DNA of 63,647 nucleotides from Verrucomicrobiota bacterium (GTDB lineage: Bacteria > Verrucomicrobiota > Verrucomicrobiia > Verrucomicrobiales > Akkermansiaceae). The translations under genes and the position numbers were made by a program. The DNA lies in the NCBI GenBank assembly GCA_004293445.1, contig RDYP01000015.1:1-63647 (forward strand), in the 5' to 3' direction. The notes below the pieces were generated by a model that was given only the letters and a program-made list of their open reading frames with translations, was not told the origin of the DNA and made no database searches. Positions within the stretch are counted from its first letter, which is position 1. The number at the start of each line of letters is the position of its first letter. Below are positions 33,983 through 44,501 of this stretch, one piece after another.

Positions 33983-35470
33983 ATGGACGACCCAAACGCG
34001 CGCGCCGGCACCTTGCTGGGAGACTACCGCCTCGAGGAATTCCTCGCGGAAAACAGCAACAGCGCCACCTGGCTGGCCTCACAGGCATCGATTGGCCGTC
34101 GGGTCTTACTGATCGAACTCAAACCGACAGCACTGGACCGACGCGACGCCTTTTTGGCCGACGTCCGAGCTCAGGCGGCGATCGACCATCCGCTGATCGG
34201 TTCGGTGTATGAGGCGGTATCCACGCCGGAGCACTGCTTCGCCACGCTGGAGCGTCTGCCGGGCAGCTCGCTTGCCGATCGTCTGCAAGCCCGCGAGGCG
34301 CTGAAACCGCTGCAGTTGGACCAAGTGCTGCGGCAAGTGGCCGACACCTCGCTGACCCTGGAAGCCTCGGGCATCGCGACCGCGCCGCTCGGTCCCTCCG
34401 ATATCTTTCTCGACGCGCAAGGCGTGGTGCGGCTGGTGAACCTCGCCCGCGCCGGCCAGCGGGATCCAGCGCGGTCGGCAGGAGACATCGACCGCTTGGG
34501 CCAATCGCTGCCTCCACTGGTCGCCGATGGCCACCCGGGAGCATCCCGCTTGCTGACCTTGCTGGCTTGGATGCGTGGCGAAGGCATCGAGCAGCCCCTA
34601 GGCTGGGACGAGATAAAATCTTACACCGAACAAATCGAGCGCCAACTGACCGAGGCCCCGGTGGTCCCGGTGTTGGAATCGATGCGAACGGAGGATGGCG
34701 GCAGGACCCGCCTCTTCATCTTGCTCGGGATCGCGGCACTGGTCGTCGCCGCAGGAGTGGGCGTCTTGCTGATCGCCCTGAAAAACCGAGGGGGGAGCGA
34801 CTTGCCTCTGCCGGGCCCCGTGACGATCCCGGCTGGCGAATACCGCACCCCGACGGGTGGCAAGGCCGCTCTCACGGCCTTCACCCTCGCGGCCCACGAA
34901 GTCACGATCGGCGAATACGGGGAATTTCTGGATGCGCTTGCAAGCCTGCCTGCGGGGCAGCGCCGGACCTACGACCACTCCAACCAACCCGCCGACAAGG
35001 AGGGTCATGAGCCGGAAGGCTGGGCCGAGATCCTCGCCGCGCTCGAATCCGGTGGCCAGTGGCAGGGCCGCGTCGTCAGTCGAGGCTGCCCGGTGACCAA
35101 TATCGACTGGTGGGACGCGGTGGCTTACTGCGAATGGAAGGGATGCCGTTTGCCGACCCACGAAGAGTGGTTCGCCGCCCTGACGCGGGATGTCGCCGAG
35201 CCCGCCTCCGTGCATCCCGCTGGCTGGGGACCGGTCCAGGAAATGACTCCGAGCGATCGCACGCCTTCCGGCTTGCTCGGCATGGCCGGTTCGGTGGCCG
35301 AATGGACGAACAGCCAATCGATCAATCCAGCCAACCCGCTCGGCGGAGCCAACTGGGTGCTAGTTGGCGGCTCTTACCTGCAAGGGAAGTCCAACGCGAC
35401 AAGCGTCGAATGGACGACTGAACGCCGCTTGCGCCGACCCGATCTCGGCTTCCGGGTGGTCCTCCGCTGA
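33983..35470 (+). CDS. Pseudokinase-FGE-sulfatase (SUMF1-like) membrane protein
   Basis: The 495-aa protein has a protein-kinase-like domain (about 10-230), one membrane segment (LFILLGIAALVVAAGVGVLL, near 250) and an FGE-sulfatase/SUMF1 domain (about 275-495). The latter shows FTLAAHEVTIGEYGEFLDAL, PVTNIDWWDAVAYCEWKGCR, LPTHEEWFAAL, MAGSVAEWTNS and LGFRVVLR. The kinase part has lost its catalytic residues: the Gly loop is LAENSNSATW, the HRDLKPSN position reads APLGPSDIFLD and DFG reads NLA. It is therefore a pseudokinase, probably a sensor or scaffold. The partner is the TPR-like protein 4 bp upstream. Confidence 0.9.
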   Translation: MDDPNARAGTLLGDYRLEEFLAENSNSATWLASQASIGRRVLLIELKPTALDRRDAFLADVRAQAAIDHPLIGSVYEAVSTPEHCFATLERLPGSSLADRLQAREALKPLQLDQVLRQVADTSLTLEASGIATAPLGPSDIFLDAQGVVRLVNLARAGQRDPARSAGDIDRLGQSLPPLVADGHPGASRLLTLLAWMRGEGIEQPLGWDEIKSYTEQIERQLTEAPVVPVLESMRTEDGGRTRLFILLGIAALVVAAGVGVLLIALKNRGGSDLPLPGPVTIPAGEYRTPTGGKAALTAFTLAAHEVTIGEYGEFLDALASLPAGQRRTYDHSNQPADKEGHEPEGWAEILAALESGGQWQGRVVSRGCPVTNIDWWDAVAYCEWKGCRLPTHEEWFAALTRDVAEPASVHPAGWGPVQEMTPSDRTPSGLLGMAGSVAEWTNSQSINPANPLGGANWVLVGGSYLQGKSNATSVEWTTERRLRRPDLGFRVVLR

Positions 35471-35506
35471 GCATTAGCAGCAGCAGCGAGCCCCCGTACA
35501 AGAGTC

Positions 35507-35534
35507 GGCCGCCGAGGTCCCACCCCCGGCGGCC
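35507..35534 (+). terminator. GC-rich hairpin after the pseudokinase-FGE gene
   Basis: GGCCGCCG and CGGCGGCC form an 8-bp perfect stem with a 12-nt loop, 36 bp past the stop. It lacks a U-tract. Confidence 0.4.
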
Positions 35535-35602
35535 TGAATCATTTCCTGCCCACACCCATGGACTTGGAAGCTGATCTTGTGCTGTGTACCCTTACTTGAA
35601 AT

Positions 35603-35621
35603 CCGCGGCGAACGCGGTTTT
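35603..35621 (+). terminator. Short hairpin with T-run
   Basis: CCGCG, a GCGAA loop, CGCGG and then TTTT. It lies between the pseudokinase operon and the next plus-strand gene and is a better intrinsic-terminator candidate than the larger hairpin just upstream. Confidence 0.4.
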
Positions 35622-35723
35622 CAGGGAGATAGACCGTCCGGCATTCCAAACGTTCAAAGTTTGCGGAAATTTTTTCTCAAACAAGTTCCCCGAGTGACGG
35701 AGTTCTGGGGAGACGCTTTCCCA

Positions 35724-36446
35724 ATGAGACAATCCACGCTATTCCGCATCGCCCTACCGATCTTGCTATGTCTGCTCATCGGCTGGTGGCTGACGAGGAA
35801 CGAAGGCGGACCAAAGCGGTCGCCTGCGACTTCTACCGCTGCGTCCGCGGATTCTTCCGGACAGGGGCCGGTGGCCGTGGTGGGGAGCGAGGGAGCGGAG
35901 TCGCTAGCATCGAAGCGAGCCACAAGATCTTCCCCGGCACCCGCGGCGGAGGAGGCGGACGATTCGTTCGAAATCCCGGAACCTCTGGATGGCGGAGATC
36001 CTTCGGTCACGCAGTCGAAGGTCCGGGCCCGGGTTCCGGCGGGGCACTCGATGATCGTCGGCGGTCATGCCCTGCCCGACGGGAAGCGTGAATTCGCCGT
36101 CATGACCCCGACTTGGATGCCCGACTCCAAGCTGATCGCGATCGAGGTCGATCTCCTGCAACTCGACGTCTCCGACGTGGCGGCGGCGGGTCTGGAGACG
36201 CTGATCACCGGCGAGCGCAAGACCCAGCAGCACGCCGAGGTATGGACGCCGGAGGAAGTGGCGCGGACGATGGCCGCGATGGCGGGAGAGACTCTCCAAG
36301 CGAAGCCACGCGTGATCACGACGCCCGGCGCGATGGGGAGGATCACGGTGGGCCATGCCCCGACCCGCTTCGAGCTCGAACTGCAAGCAACGGAAGCGGC
36401 CGAGGGCGGCTTCGATCTGAGCAGCGAGCTGAAGCGGAGCGAGTGA
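35724..36446 (+). CDS. Single-pass anchored protein of unknown function, 240 aa
   Basis: It begins MRQSTLFRIALPILLCLLIG, a membrane anchor, followed by a low-complexity Ser/Ala/Glu linker to about residue 85. A conserved-looking domain follows (GHSMIVGGHALPDGKREFAVMTP...ITVGHAPTRFELELQA), which has the flavour of a secretin/pilus-type short beta domain. I do not recognise the family. It converges on icd with 7 bp between stops. The start was set at the anchor, since the frame upstream is open but not protein-like. Confidence 0.75.
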   Translation: MRQSTLFRIALPILLCLLIGWWLTRNEGGPKRSPATSTAASADSSGQGPVAVVGSEGAESLASKRATRSSPAPAAEEADDSFEIPEPLDGGDPSVTQSKVRARVPAGHSMIVGGHALPDGKREFAVMTPTWMPDSKLIAIEVDLLQLDVSDVAAAGLETLITGERKTQQHAEVWTPEEVARTMAAMAGETLQAKPRVITTPGAMGRITVGHAPTRFELELQATEAAEGGFDLSSELKRSE

Positions 36447-36453
36447 AGGAGGA

Positions 36454-38781
<2,328 letters not shown>

Positions 38782-38792
38782 TCAAAGCAATT

Positions 38793-38819
38793 GGCCCCGG
38801 GGCGTGAACCCACGGGGCC
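38793..38819 (-). terminator. Hairpin between the PVC fused gene and icd
   Basis: GGCCCCG and CGGGGCC form a 7-bp perfect stem around a 13-nt loop, about 27 bp past the stop of the 1039-aa gene. The U-tract is weak, so some read-through into icd is possible. Confidence 0.45.
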
Positions 38820-38845
38820 GGAGAGGGAAAAGCAGAATCGATGCC

Positions 38846-41800
38846 TTACTTTTCGGGATGCTCCTTGAGGAGTTCGTCAGGCGAGTAGAAGGAGCGAGTA
38901 CCGGTGGCCTTCCGGATCTTGGCAACGCTTTCAGGCAGGACCGGCGCGGCCTTGTTGCCGAAGCTGTTGCGGACGTAGGTAAGGACATCGGCCACTTGCG
39001 CGTCATTGAGCATCCCGCCGAAGGGTGTCATCGGGACTTGGCCGGGGTATTTCACGCCGTTGAGCTCGAGCGGTCCCATCAAGCCGTGGAGGGTGACCTT
39101 GATCAGGCGTTCCTCAGCGCCGGTGACCCAGTAGCTCGACGCGAGCGGTGGGAAGCCGGCGGACGGCAGGCCCTTGCCATCGGCCTGATGGCAGGTGCCG
39201 CAGAAGCCTTCGCGATGATAGATTTCGTGGCCGGCGAGGAAGCGCTTCTGGTCGGCGGCGGAAAGATGGGCCGGGGCCTTGGGCGCGGGGTGCTCGTCGA
39301 CGACGGGATCGCTGCGGCCGGCCAGACGGGAGGCGGCGGTCTTGATGGCCTGCTCGTTCCAGCGGTCGAGCGGATGCTTGGCGGCCTCGGCCACGATCTG
39401 CTTGGCGGCCGAATTGTCGAGCCAGGAGGCGGCGACGGCGGCCTCCATGCGGACTCGGCCGTGGGCGTCGTTGGCGGCCTTGGTCAGCAGGGCGACGTGG
39501 TCGGGGAAGCTGCGGAAGTTGTAGCGCAAGACGCGGACGGCAGCGGCCCGGACGCGGTGGTCGGGAGAATCGAGCAAGGCGGGCAGCAAGGTGGTGTCGA
39601 CGTCGTTGAGTCCCCATGAGGTCCACAGCGCCTCGAGGCGGTGGTGATCGTAGCGCGGTGCCTTGGGGTCGAGCTTGGCGACCCACTCGCGGAGTGCCGG
39701 CATGACCTTGGCGGACGGGTGGTTGCGGATCTCGCGGCGGGTCCGGTAGCGGGTGCGGTATTCGGGCTCCTTGAGGTTCTCGAACAAGGTCGCAAGCGGG
39801 GCTCCCGCGATTTTCGCAGGCTTCACCAGCGGGCGCGAGGGGTAGGTGATGCGGTAAACGCGGCCGTGGACGTGGTCGCGCTTGGGATCGCGGGCATTGT
39901 GCTGCATGTGGCCGATCAGCGCGTTGTGCCAATCGATCACGTACAGCGAGCCGTCGGGTGCGAATTCGAGGTCGACCGGGCGGAAGTTGCCGTCGGAGGA
40001 CTTGAGCAGATCATGGCGGTGGCTGGTTTTGTAGCCGGTGCCATCGTCCTCGATCTTGTGCTGCTTGATGCCGAGGAAGCCGATATTGTTGCAGAGCAGC
40101 ATATCGCCTTGGACCTCGTCGGGGAAGTGGCGCGAGGAGACGAACTCGAGACCGGAGGTCGGGCGGACTTCGTGACCCTGGGGCGCGAGGTTCGGGGTGC
40201 CGGGGGCCTTGGCGCCGTAAGTCGGCTTGATCGCGGAAGGCATCATCCAATTCACGCTGGTGCCGGACGTATGGAGGAAGAAATCCTGACCCCAGTCGTC
40301 GAAAGCGATGCCCCAGGGATTCGGAATGCTGAGCTGGGCGGTGCGCTCCAGGTGGCCGCGCTGCGGGCTGTAGCGGAAGAAGCCGCCATCGACGCCGCGG
40401 ACCGGACCGTAGGGGGTTTCCACGTTGGAGTGGAGGAAGACGCCCTCGCCCATCATGAAGGCTCCCGAGGGATCGGCGCAGAAGGCGCTGACGGCATGGT
40501 GGGTATCGTGGGTGTCGAAGCCGGTGAGAACGACCTCACGGACGTCGGCCTTGTCATCGCCATTGGTATCGCGGAGCAGCATCAGGTGCGGTTCTTCCGC
40601 GACGTAGACGCCTTCGGGGGCGAACTCGATGCCGATCGGCAGGTGGAGCTTGTCGGCAAAGACGATTTCCTTATCGGCACGTCCGTCGCCGTTAGTATCC
40701 TCGTAAATGAGCAACTTGTCGTCCGGGCGACGATCGCCGGGGCGGTAGTGCGGATAGCTGGGCATGGTGGCAACCCAGAGCCGGCCCTTGTTGTCGAAGG
40801 ACATCTGCATCGGGTTCGCGAGATTCGGGAACTGCTCTTCGGAGGCGAACTGCTCGATTTTGTAGCCGTCGGGGAGTTCGAAGGATTTCAGGGCTTCGTC
40901 GCGCTTTTTGTAATCCGGGTTGCCGTTGTAGTTGGTCGGCACCTCGGGCAGTGGCGGAGTGGTCTTATCGGCACCGGCGACATCGTAGCGGCCGCCCTTG
41001 GTAACGGTCCACAAGGCGCGGTCGCGGACCTCGGTCAACGCGCGCATCTTGGCCGTCTCGGCCGGATAGTTCTGGGGGCCGAAGGGGTTGTAGCGACGAC
41101 CGTCAACATGGACGCCGTTGAGCATGCGGTAGTCGTTGAACCAGAACCAGTCCTTGTCGAGAACGGCCGCGGCGATGGCAGCGGGTTTGCCAGCGGCTTG
41201 ATGGGGTGCCTTGCCGAAGACTTCGTTGACGATGGCCGGGCCCAGTTTTTTGTAGCCGTCGTCGGTGGGGAGAAAGCCATTGCGTGTGAAGGGCTGATCG
41301 AGGCTGCCGTAGAGCTTGGCGGTGGACTCGAAGAGATCGACAAACTCGATCTTGCGGGCGGCGGCGACTTCAGCCATCGCCTTGCTGTAAAGCGCGAGAT
41401 TGGCGTTCTCCTTGGAGCCATCGGGCAGGTCGCGCTTCGCCGAAAGATTTTCGAAGGCGATCGGCGAGACCAAAACCAAGCGGGGCGCGGCGCTGCCGTT
41501 GTACTTCTGAGCCTGGCTATGAGTGATGAAGGCATCGAGCTCGCCCTTGAAGCGATCAATCCCTTCCGGGCCGTCGAAGGATTCGTTGTAGCCGAAAAAG
41601 GCGAGGATGGTGTCCGCTTTGACCGTCGTCAGCCATTCATCAGGAGTCGGATGGAAACCGTCGCCCGCGTGGGTCTGGTGCTGGGGATGAAACTTGTCGG
41701 CACCCGGAAAGGCCCACTGCGAATTGCGTGACGGATGGGGTCGGAAGCCGGGGGTGTCACCCGAGCGGCAAAGGTTGCGGACAACCAGCTGGTGCTGGGG

Positions 41801-41965
41801 ATAGCGCAGATGCAGCTCGGTTTCGAAATAAGGGTGATCGAGGAAGCGCTCGCCCAAGCCATTGCCGAGAAGAACGATGCGCTCCCCTTTTTTCGGCGGA
41901 GTGGCGGCGGTCAGCGGCAGGAGCAGCAAGCCGGACAGGATGAGGAACAGGGAGCGCTTCTTCAT
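38846..41965 (-). CDS. PVC-type SGNH / dehydrogenase-like beta-propeller / HEAT / cytochrome c fusion
   Basis: The 1039-aa exported protein has a signal peptide (MKKRSLFLILSGLLLLPLTA) and an SGNH-hydrolase-like domain to about 270 (IVLLGNGLGER, FFGYNESFDG, LPTDDGY). A putative membrane-bound-dehydrogenase beta-propeller follows (about 365-700: FELPDGYKIEQFASEEQFPN, NKGRLWVATMPSYPHYRPGD, NGDGRADKEIVFAD). A HEAT-like region spans about 750-860. A C-terminal class I cytochrome c carries CGTCH (C922, C925, H926) and a likely axial Met in PMTPFGGML (near 979). This architecture is characteristic of Verrucomicrobiota, Planctomycetota and Lentisphaerota. The substrate is unknown; the heme domain implies periplasmic electron transfer. 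Confidence 0.93.
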   Translation of the reverse strand: MKKRSLFLILSGLLLLPLTAATPPKKGERIVLLGNGLGERFLDHPYFETELHLRYPQHQLVVRNLCRSGDTPGFRPHPSRNSQWAFPGADKFHPQHQTHAGDGFHPTPDEWLTTVKADTILAFFGYNESFDGPEGIDRFKGELDAFITHSQAQKYNGSAAPRLVLVSPIAFENLSAKRDLPDGSKENANLALYSKAMAEVAAARKIEFVDLFESTAKLYGSLDQPFTRNGFLPTDDGYKKLGPAIVNEVFGKAPHQAAGKPAAIAAAVLDKDWFWFNDYRMLNGVHVDGRRYNPFGPQNYPAETAKMRALTEVRDRALWTVTKGGRYDVAGADKTTPPLPEVPTNYNGNPDYKKRDEALKSFELPDGYKIEQFASEEQFPNLANPMQMSFDNKGRLWVATMPSYPHYRPGDRRPDDKLLIYEDTNGDGRADKEIVFADKLHLPIGIEFAPEGVYVAEEPHLMLLRDTNGDDKADVREVVLTGFDTHDTHHAVSAFCADPSGAFMMGEGVFLHSNVETPYGPVRGVDGGFFRYSPQRGHLERTAQLSIPNPWGIAFDDWGQDFFLHTSGTSVNWMMPSAIKPTYGAKAPGTPNLAPQGHEVRPTSGLEFVSSRHFPDEVQGDMLLCNNIGFLGIKQHKIEDDGTGYKTSHRHDLLKSSDGNFRPVDLEFAPDGSLYVIDWHNALIGHMQHNARDPKRDHVHGRVYRITYPSRPLVKPAKIAGAPLATLFENLKEPEYRTRYRTRREIRNHPSAKVMPALREWVAKLDPKAPRYDHHRLEALWTSWGLNDVDTTLLPALLDSPDHRVRAAAVRVLRYNFRSFPDHVALLTKAANDAHGRVRMEAAVAASWLDNSAAKQIVAEAAKHPLDRWNEQAIKTAASRLAGRSDPVVDEHPAPKAPAHLSAADQKRFLAGHEIYHREGFCGTCHQADGKGLPSAGFPPLASSYWVTGAEERLIKVTLHGLMGPLELNGVKYPGQVPMTPFGGMLNDAQVADVLTYVRNSFGNKAAPVLPESVAKIRKATGTRSFYSPDELLKEHPEK

Positions 41966-42068
41966 GAAGAATGGGAAAGGGATTGGCAGTTACCGCCGGG
42001 CAGAGACGGATTTATCAGTGGACTGCAAATCGAGTCAATGAGAGCGAAAGAAAGTCCAGTGGCCCGAT

Positions 42069-42494
42069 CTATGCCTCGGGGCTCTCGGCAGTGTTGACCC
42101 ACTCGGCCGGCAGACGGACCGGCCGGCCTTCCGGCATCTGGACCAGCGCAAGGCATTGGCGGCAGGTGATGAGCAAGGCATCGTCGCTTTCCCGCCGAAC
42201 CTCGAAGGCGCACCAGAAACGCGCTCGCTGGACATCGTCCAGCCGCCCGCGGATCCGCAAGTGGTCGCCAAGGGTGGCCGGGCGCTTGTAGTCGATCTCG
42301 GTGCGAACCACCACCGGGTAGAGCTTGGTCGCGGCCATTCCTTTCAAATCCATGCCCATCAGCCCGGCGAGGCGGGTGCGGCAGGTTTCAATCATTCGCA
42401 GATAAGCAAGGTTGTGAACGACGCCGCCAATATCGGTGTCGAAAAACATCACTTCCTCGCGGGTGCTGATCTGGAGGTCCTGGGGCAGCGGCAT
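42069..42494 (-). CDS. YbgC/FadM-type acyl-CoA thioesterase
   Basis: The 141-aa hot-dog-fold protein hydrolyses acyl- or hydroxybenzoyl-CoA in the family. The key motif is VMFFDTDIGGVVHNLAYLRM, whose Asp in the FxDTDxxG(V/H)V stretch is the usual catalytic residue. VVRTEIDYKRPATLGD and VQRARFWCAFEV complete the fold. The start was set at MPLPQDLQ; an ATG five codons upstream (42509) is equally possible. The frame is open for hundreds of codons upstream but lies antisense to the Lon-like gene. It is divergent from that gene (114 bp between starts). Confidence 0.93.
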   Translation of the reverse strand: MPLPQDLQISTREEVMFFDTDIGGVVHNLAYLRMIETCRTRLAGLMGMDLKGMAATKLYPVVVRTEIDYKRPATLGDHLRIRGRLDDVQRARFWCAFEVRRESDDALLITCRQCLALVQMPEGRPVRLPAEWVNTAESPEA

Positions 42495-42608
42495 TCGAAA
42501 ACCAAGCATCCGACAGCCGCTTGCCAATCTCGAATCCACGGCGCCGCGGGAAAGAAGCATTCGTCCCGCGTAATTCCCTCTCGCCCCCTCGCGTATCCTG
42601 TTTTTACC

Positions 42609-44393
42609 ATGGTCGCGATGACGCCCGTTTCCCGAACCCTGCTGCTGCTCTGCGGCGCCGTCCTGCCGCTGGCCGCCGATTTCGTGCCGCCCGCCGAAGG
42701 CCCGCTGCCCTTCCGCCGGGACAAGCTGCCGCTCGACGCCGACACGCTCGGCATGCTTTCGCGGCAACTTGGCAGGCTCGCCGCAGCGTCTCCCGCGGAG
42801 AGTCCCGACGAGCTGAGAACCCTGGCCCAGGCCACCGCGCTGGCTTTGGCCATCCATCCCGACAATCAGGACGCGCGAAAGTTGATCGATCAACTGCGAA
42901 GCGGCGAAAAGCCAACCGCGCCCACACAGGAAATTCCACCGCATCGCGCCTGGCAGGTCCTTGGCTGGCTGGAGCAACCCGAGGCCGGGGCCGATGGCCA
43001 AGCGCTGGCGGCCTGCCTCGGCGACGTGCTCGCGAAGACCGATCGCCAGCACCCGCAAGCCGGTCCGCGACGAGACGCCGGCGAGCAAGGAGCCTGGGCC
43101 GACTGGGTCGCCGACGTCGCAGCCTTCGCGCCGCAGGAAGAAAAAACCGAGCCCCTCGTGGAGACCGACGGCGAAGCATCCATGGAGGAAGAGGAAAAAG
43201 AGCCTGAAGCGACCGCCACTCTGGCCCTCCAGGATCTGGAGCTCGAAATGCCGCTTTGGTATCACGACAACCAACGCCAGCAAATGGTCCTCGGCATGGT
43301 CGCCACCAAAATGCACGCCCGAATCCGTGCCGAGGAGGAAGGCGTGGACTTGGGCGGCCCGACCTTCCGGGTGCTGGGCGAAGGCCTGACCGACCGACTT
43401 TCGCCCTCGCTGCGAGAAGTCGAAAATGCCCTCGCCCACCGTCACAACGCGCTTCCGGAAGGCCTGCAATTCACCGTCAATCTCGGAAACCTCCACTACC
43501 CCGTTGCGCCCAATGGCCAAGCCCTCTCGGCCACCGCCGCCTTGCTGGCGGAGAGCGCACTGAGTGGAAAAACGCCAACCGCCTCGGTGCTCGCGGTCGT
43601 GGGCGATGCCGGCAAGCTGGAACTAGCGCCTCGTTTTTGGCAAACCTTGCGGGCCATGTCCGCCCTGCCGGGAGGCACCCGCTTGATCCTTCCCGACCAA
43701 GCCGCGGACTACCTCACCGCCCTCGTCGTGCTCGATGACGCCGCCTTTTTCATGAAAAACGAGATCCTGCTGGCGAAGAACGTCGAGGAACTCTGGGACC
43801 TCGCCATCGCCACCCCGGACCCCGAGGTGGCCGATGCATTGAAGCGCTTCGCCGAAATCCACAAAGTTGGCCAGGACAAGCCGCTCGGCACCTTCGTTGC
43901 CCACCCGACCACCCAGCAACGCCTGCGCGAAGTCGTCGCACTCATGCCCGAACACGCCTCGGCCCGCTTGTTGGCGCTCCAGGGATCCGGCAGTCGACCA
44001 CGCTTTCTCCAACGCCCGATCCTCGCACGCGAAATCCGCGCGGCGCTCGAACCCCTCGGCCACCTGAACGGCCCCAATCCTCAGGCTCTCAAACCCAAAC
44101 AACTGGAAGCCCTGCGGGAAAAAACCCGCGAAAAACTCGATGGCCTCGCCCGTTACATCGATATCCGTGACCGGGAACTCCACAAGGCAGCCGTCGATGT
44201 CACCGACAATGTGCGCACCTTGATCCGCATGATGTCGAAAAAAGACCCCGACTTCCAATTCGGGCAGATGGAAAGGCAGGCCGCGGCCCTCAAGAATGCG
44301 CAGTACTCCTACACCCAGGCCATGCAAGAACTGACGGCCGCCGCCGGCGACGCCGAAGAAGCTCCGCGCGGCCCGGTCCTCAACGGCAACTGA
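42609..44393 (+). CDS. Secreted protein with a probable degenerate Lon-protease (S16)-like fold, 594 aa
   Basis: A signal peptide (MVAMTPVSRTLLLLCGAVLPLAA) is followed by a helical region, an acidic linker (about 185-205) and a domain at 210-400. There NGQALSATAALLAESALSGK, ASVLAVVGDAGKLELAPRFW and GGTRLILPDQAADYLTALVV run in the order and spacing of the Lon proteolytic domain. The catalytic Lys position (K in KEKLLAA-type helices) is not kept, so activity is doubtful. The C-terminus is coiled-coil-like. It is the first of four same-strand envelope genes. The S16 resemblance is my inference. Confidence 0.75.
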   Translation: MVAMTPVSRTLLLLCGAVLPLAADFVPPAEGPLPFRRDKLPLDADTLGMLSRQLGRLAAASPAESPDELRTLAQATALALAIHPDNQDARKLIDQLRSGEKPTAPTQEIPPHRAWQVLGWLEQPEAGADGQALAACLGDVLAKTDRQHPQAGPRRDAGEQGAWADWVADVAAFAPQEEKTEPLVETDGEASMEEEEKEPEATATLALQDLELEMPLWYHDNQRQQMVLGMVATKMHARIRAEEEGVDLGGPTFRVLGEGLTDRLSPSLREVENALAHRHNALPEGLQFTVNLGNLHYPVAPNGQALSATAALLAESALSGKTPTASVLAVVGDAGKLELAPRFWQTLRAMSALPGGTRLILPDQAADYLTALVVLDDAAFFMKNEILLAKNVEELWDLAIATPDPEVADALKRFAEIHKVGQDKPLGTFVAHPTTQQRLREVVALMPEHASARLLALQGSGSRPRFLQRPILAREIRAALEPLGHLNGPNPQALKPKQLEALREKTREKLDGLARYIDIRDRELHKAAVDVTDNVRTLIRMMSKKDPDFQFGQMERQAAALKNAQYSYTQAMQELTAAAGDAEEAPRGPVLNGN

Positions 44394-44501
44394 AGGCTCT
44401 GGCGCCCCAGCGCTGACCGACGACGACCCGGGAAAGCATTCCCTTGCCAGACTCGCCCCGCCGCTGATTCTTTCATCACCCACCCCGATCCCACCCCACT
44501 C

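Noticed and set aside
33983-34700. Active Ser/Thr protein kinase
   Set aside because: The nucleotide-binding loop, the HRD-type catalytic loop and DFG are all replaced, so activity is not supported.
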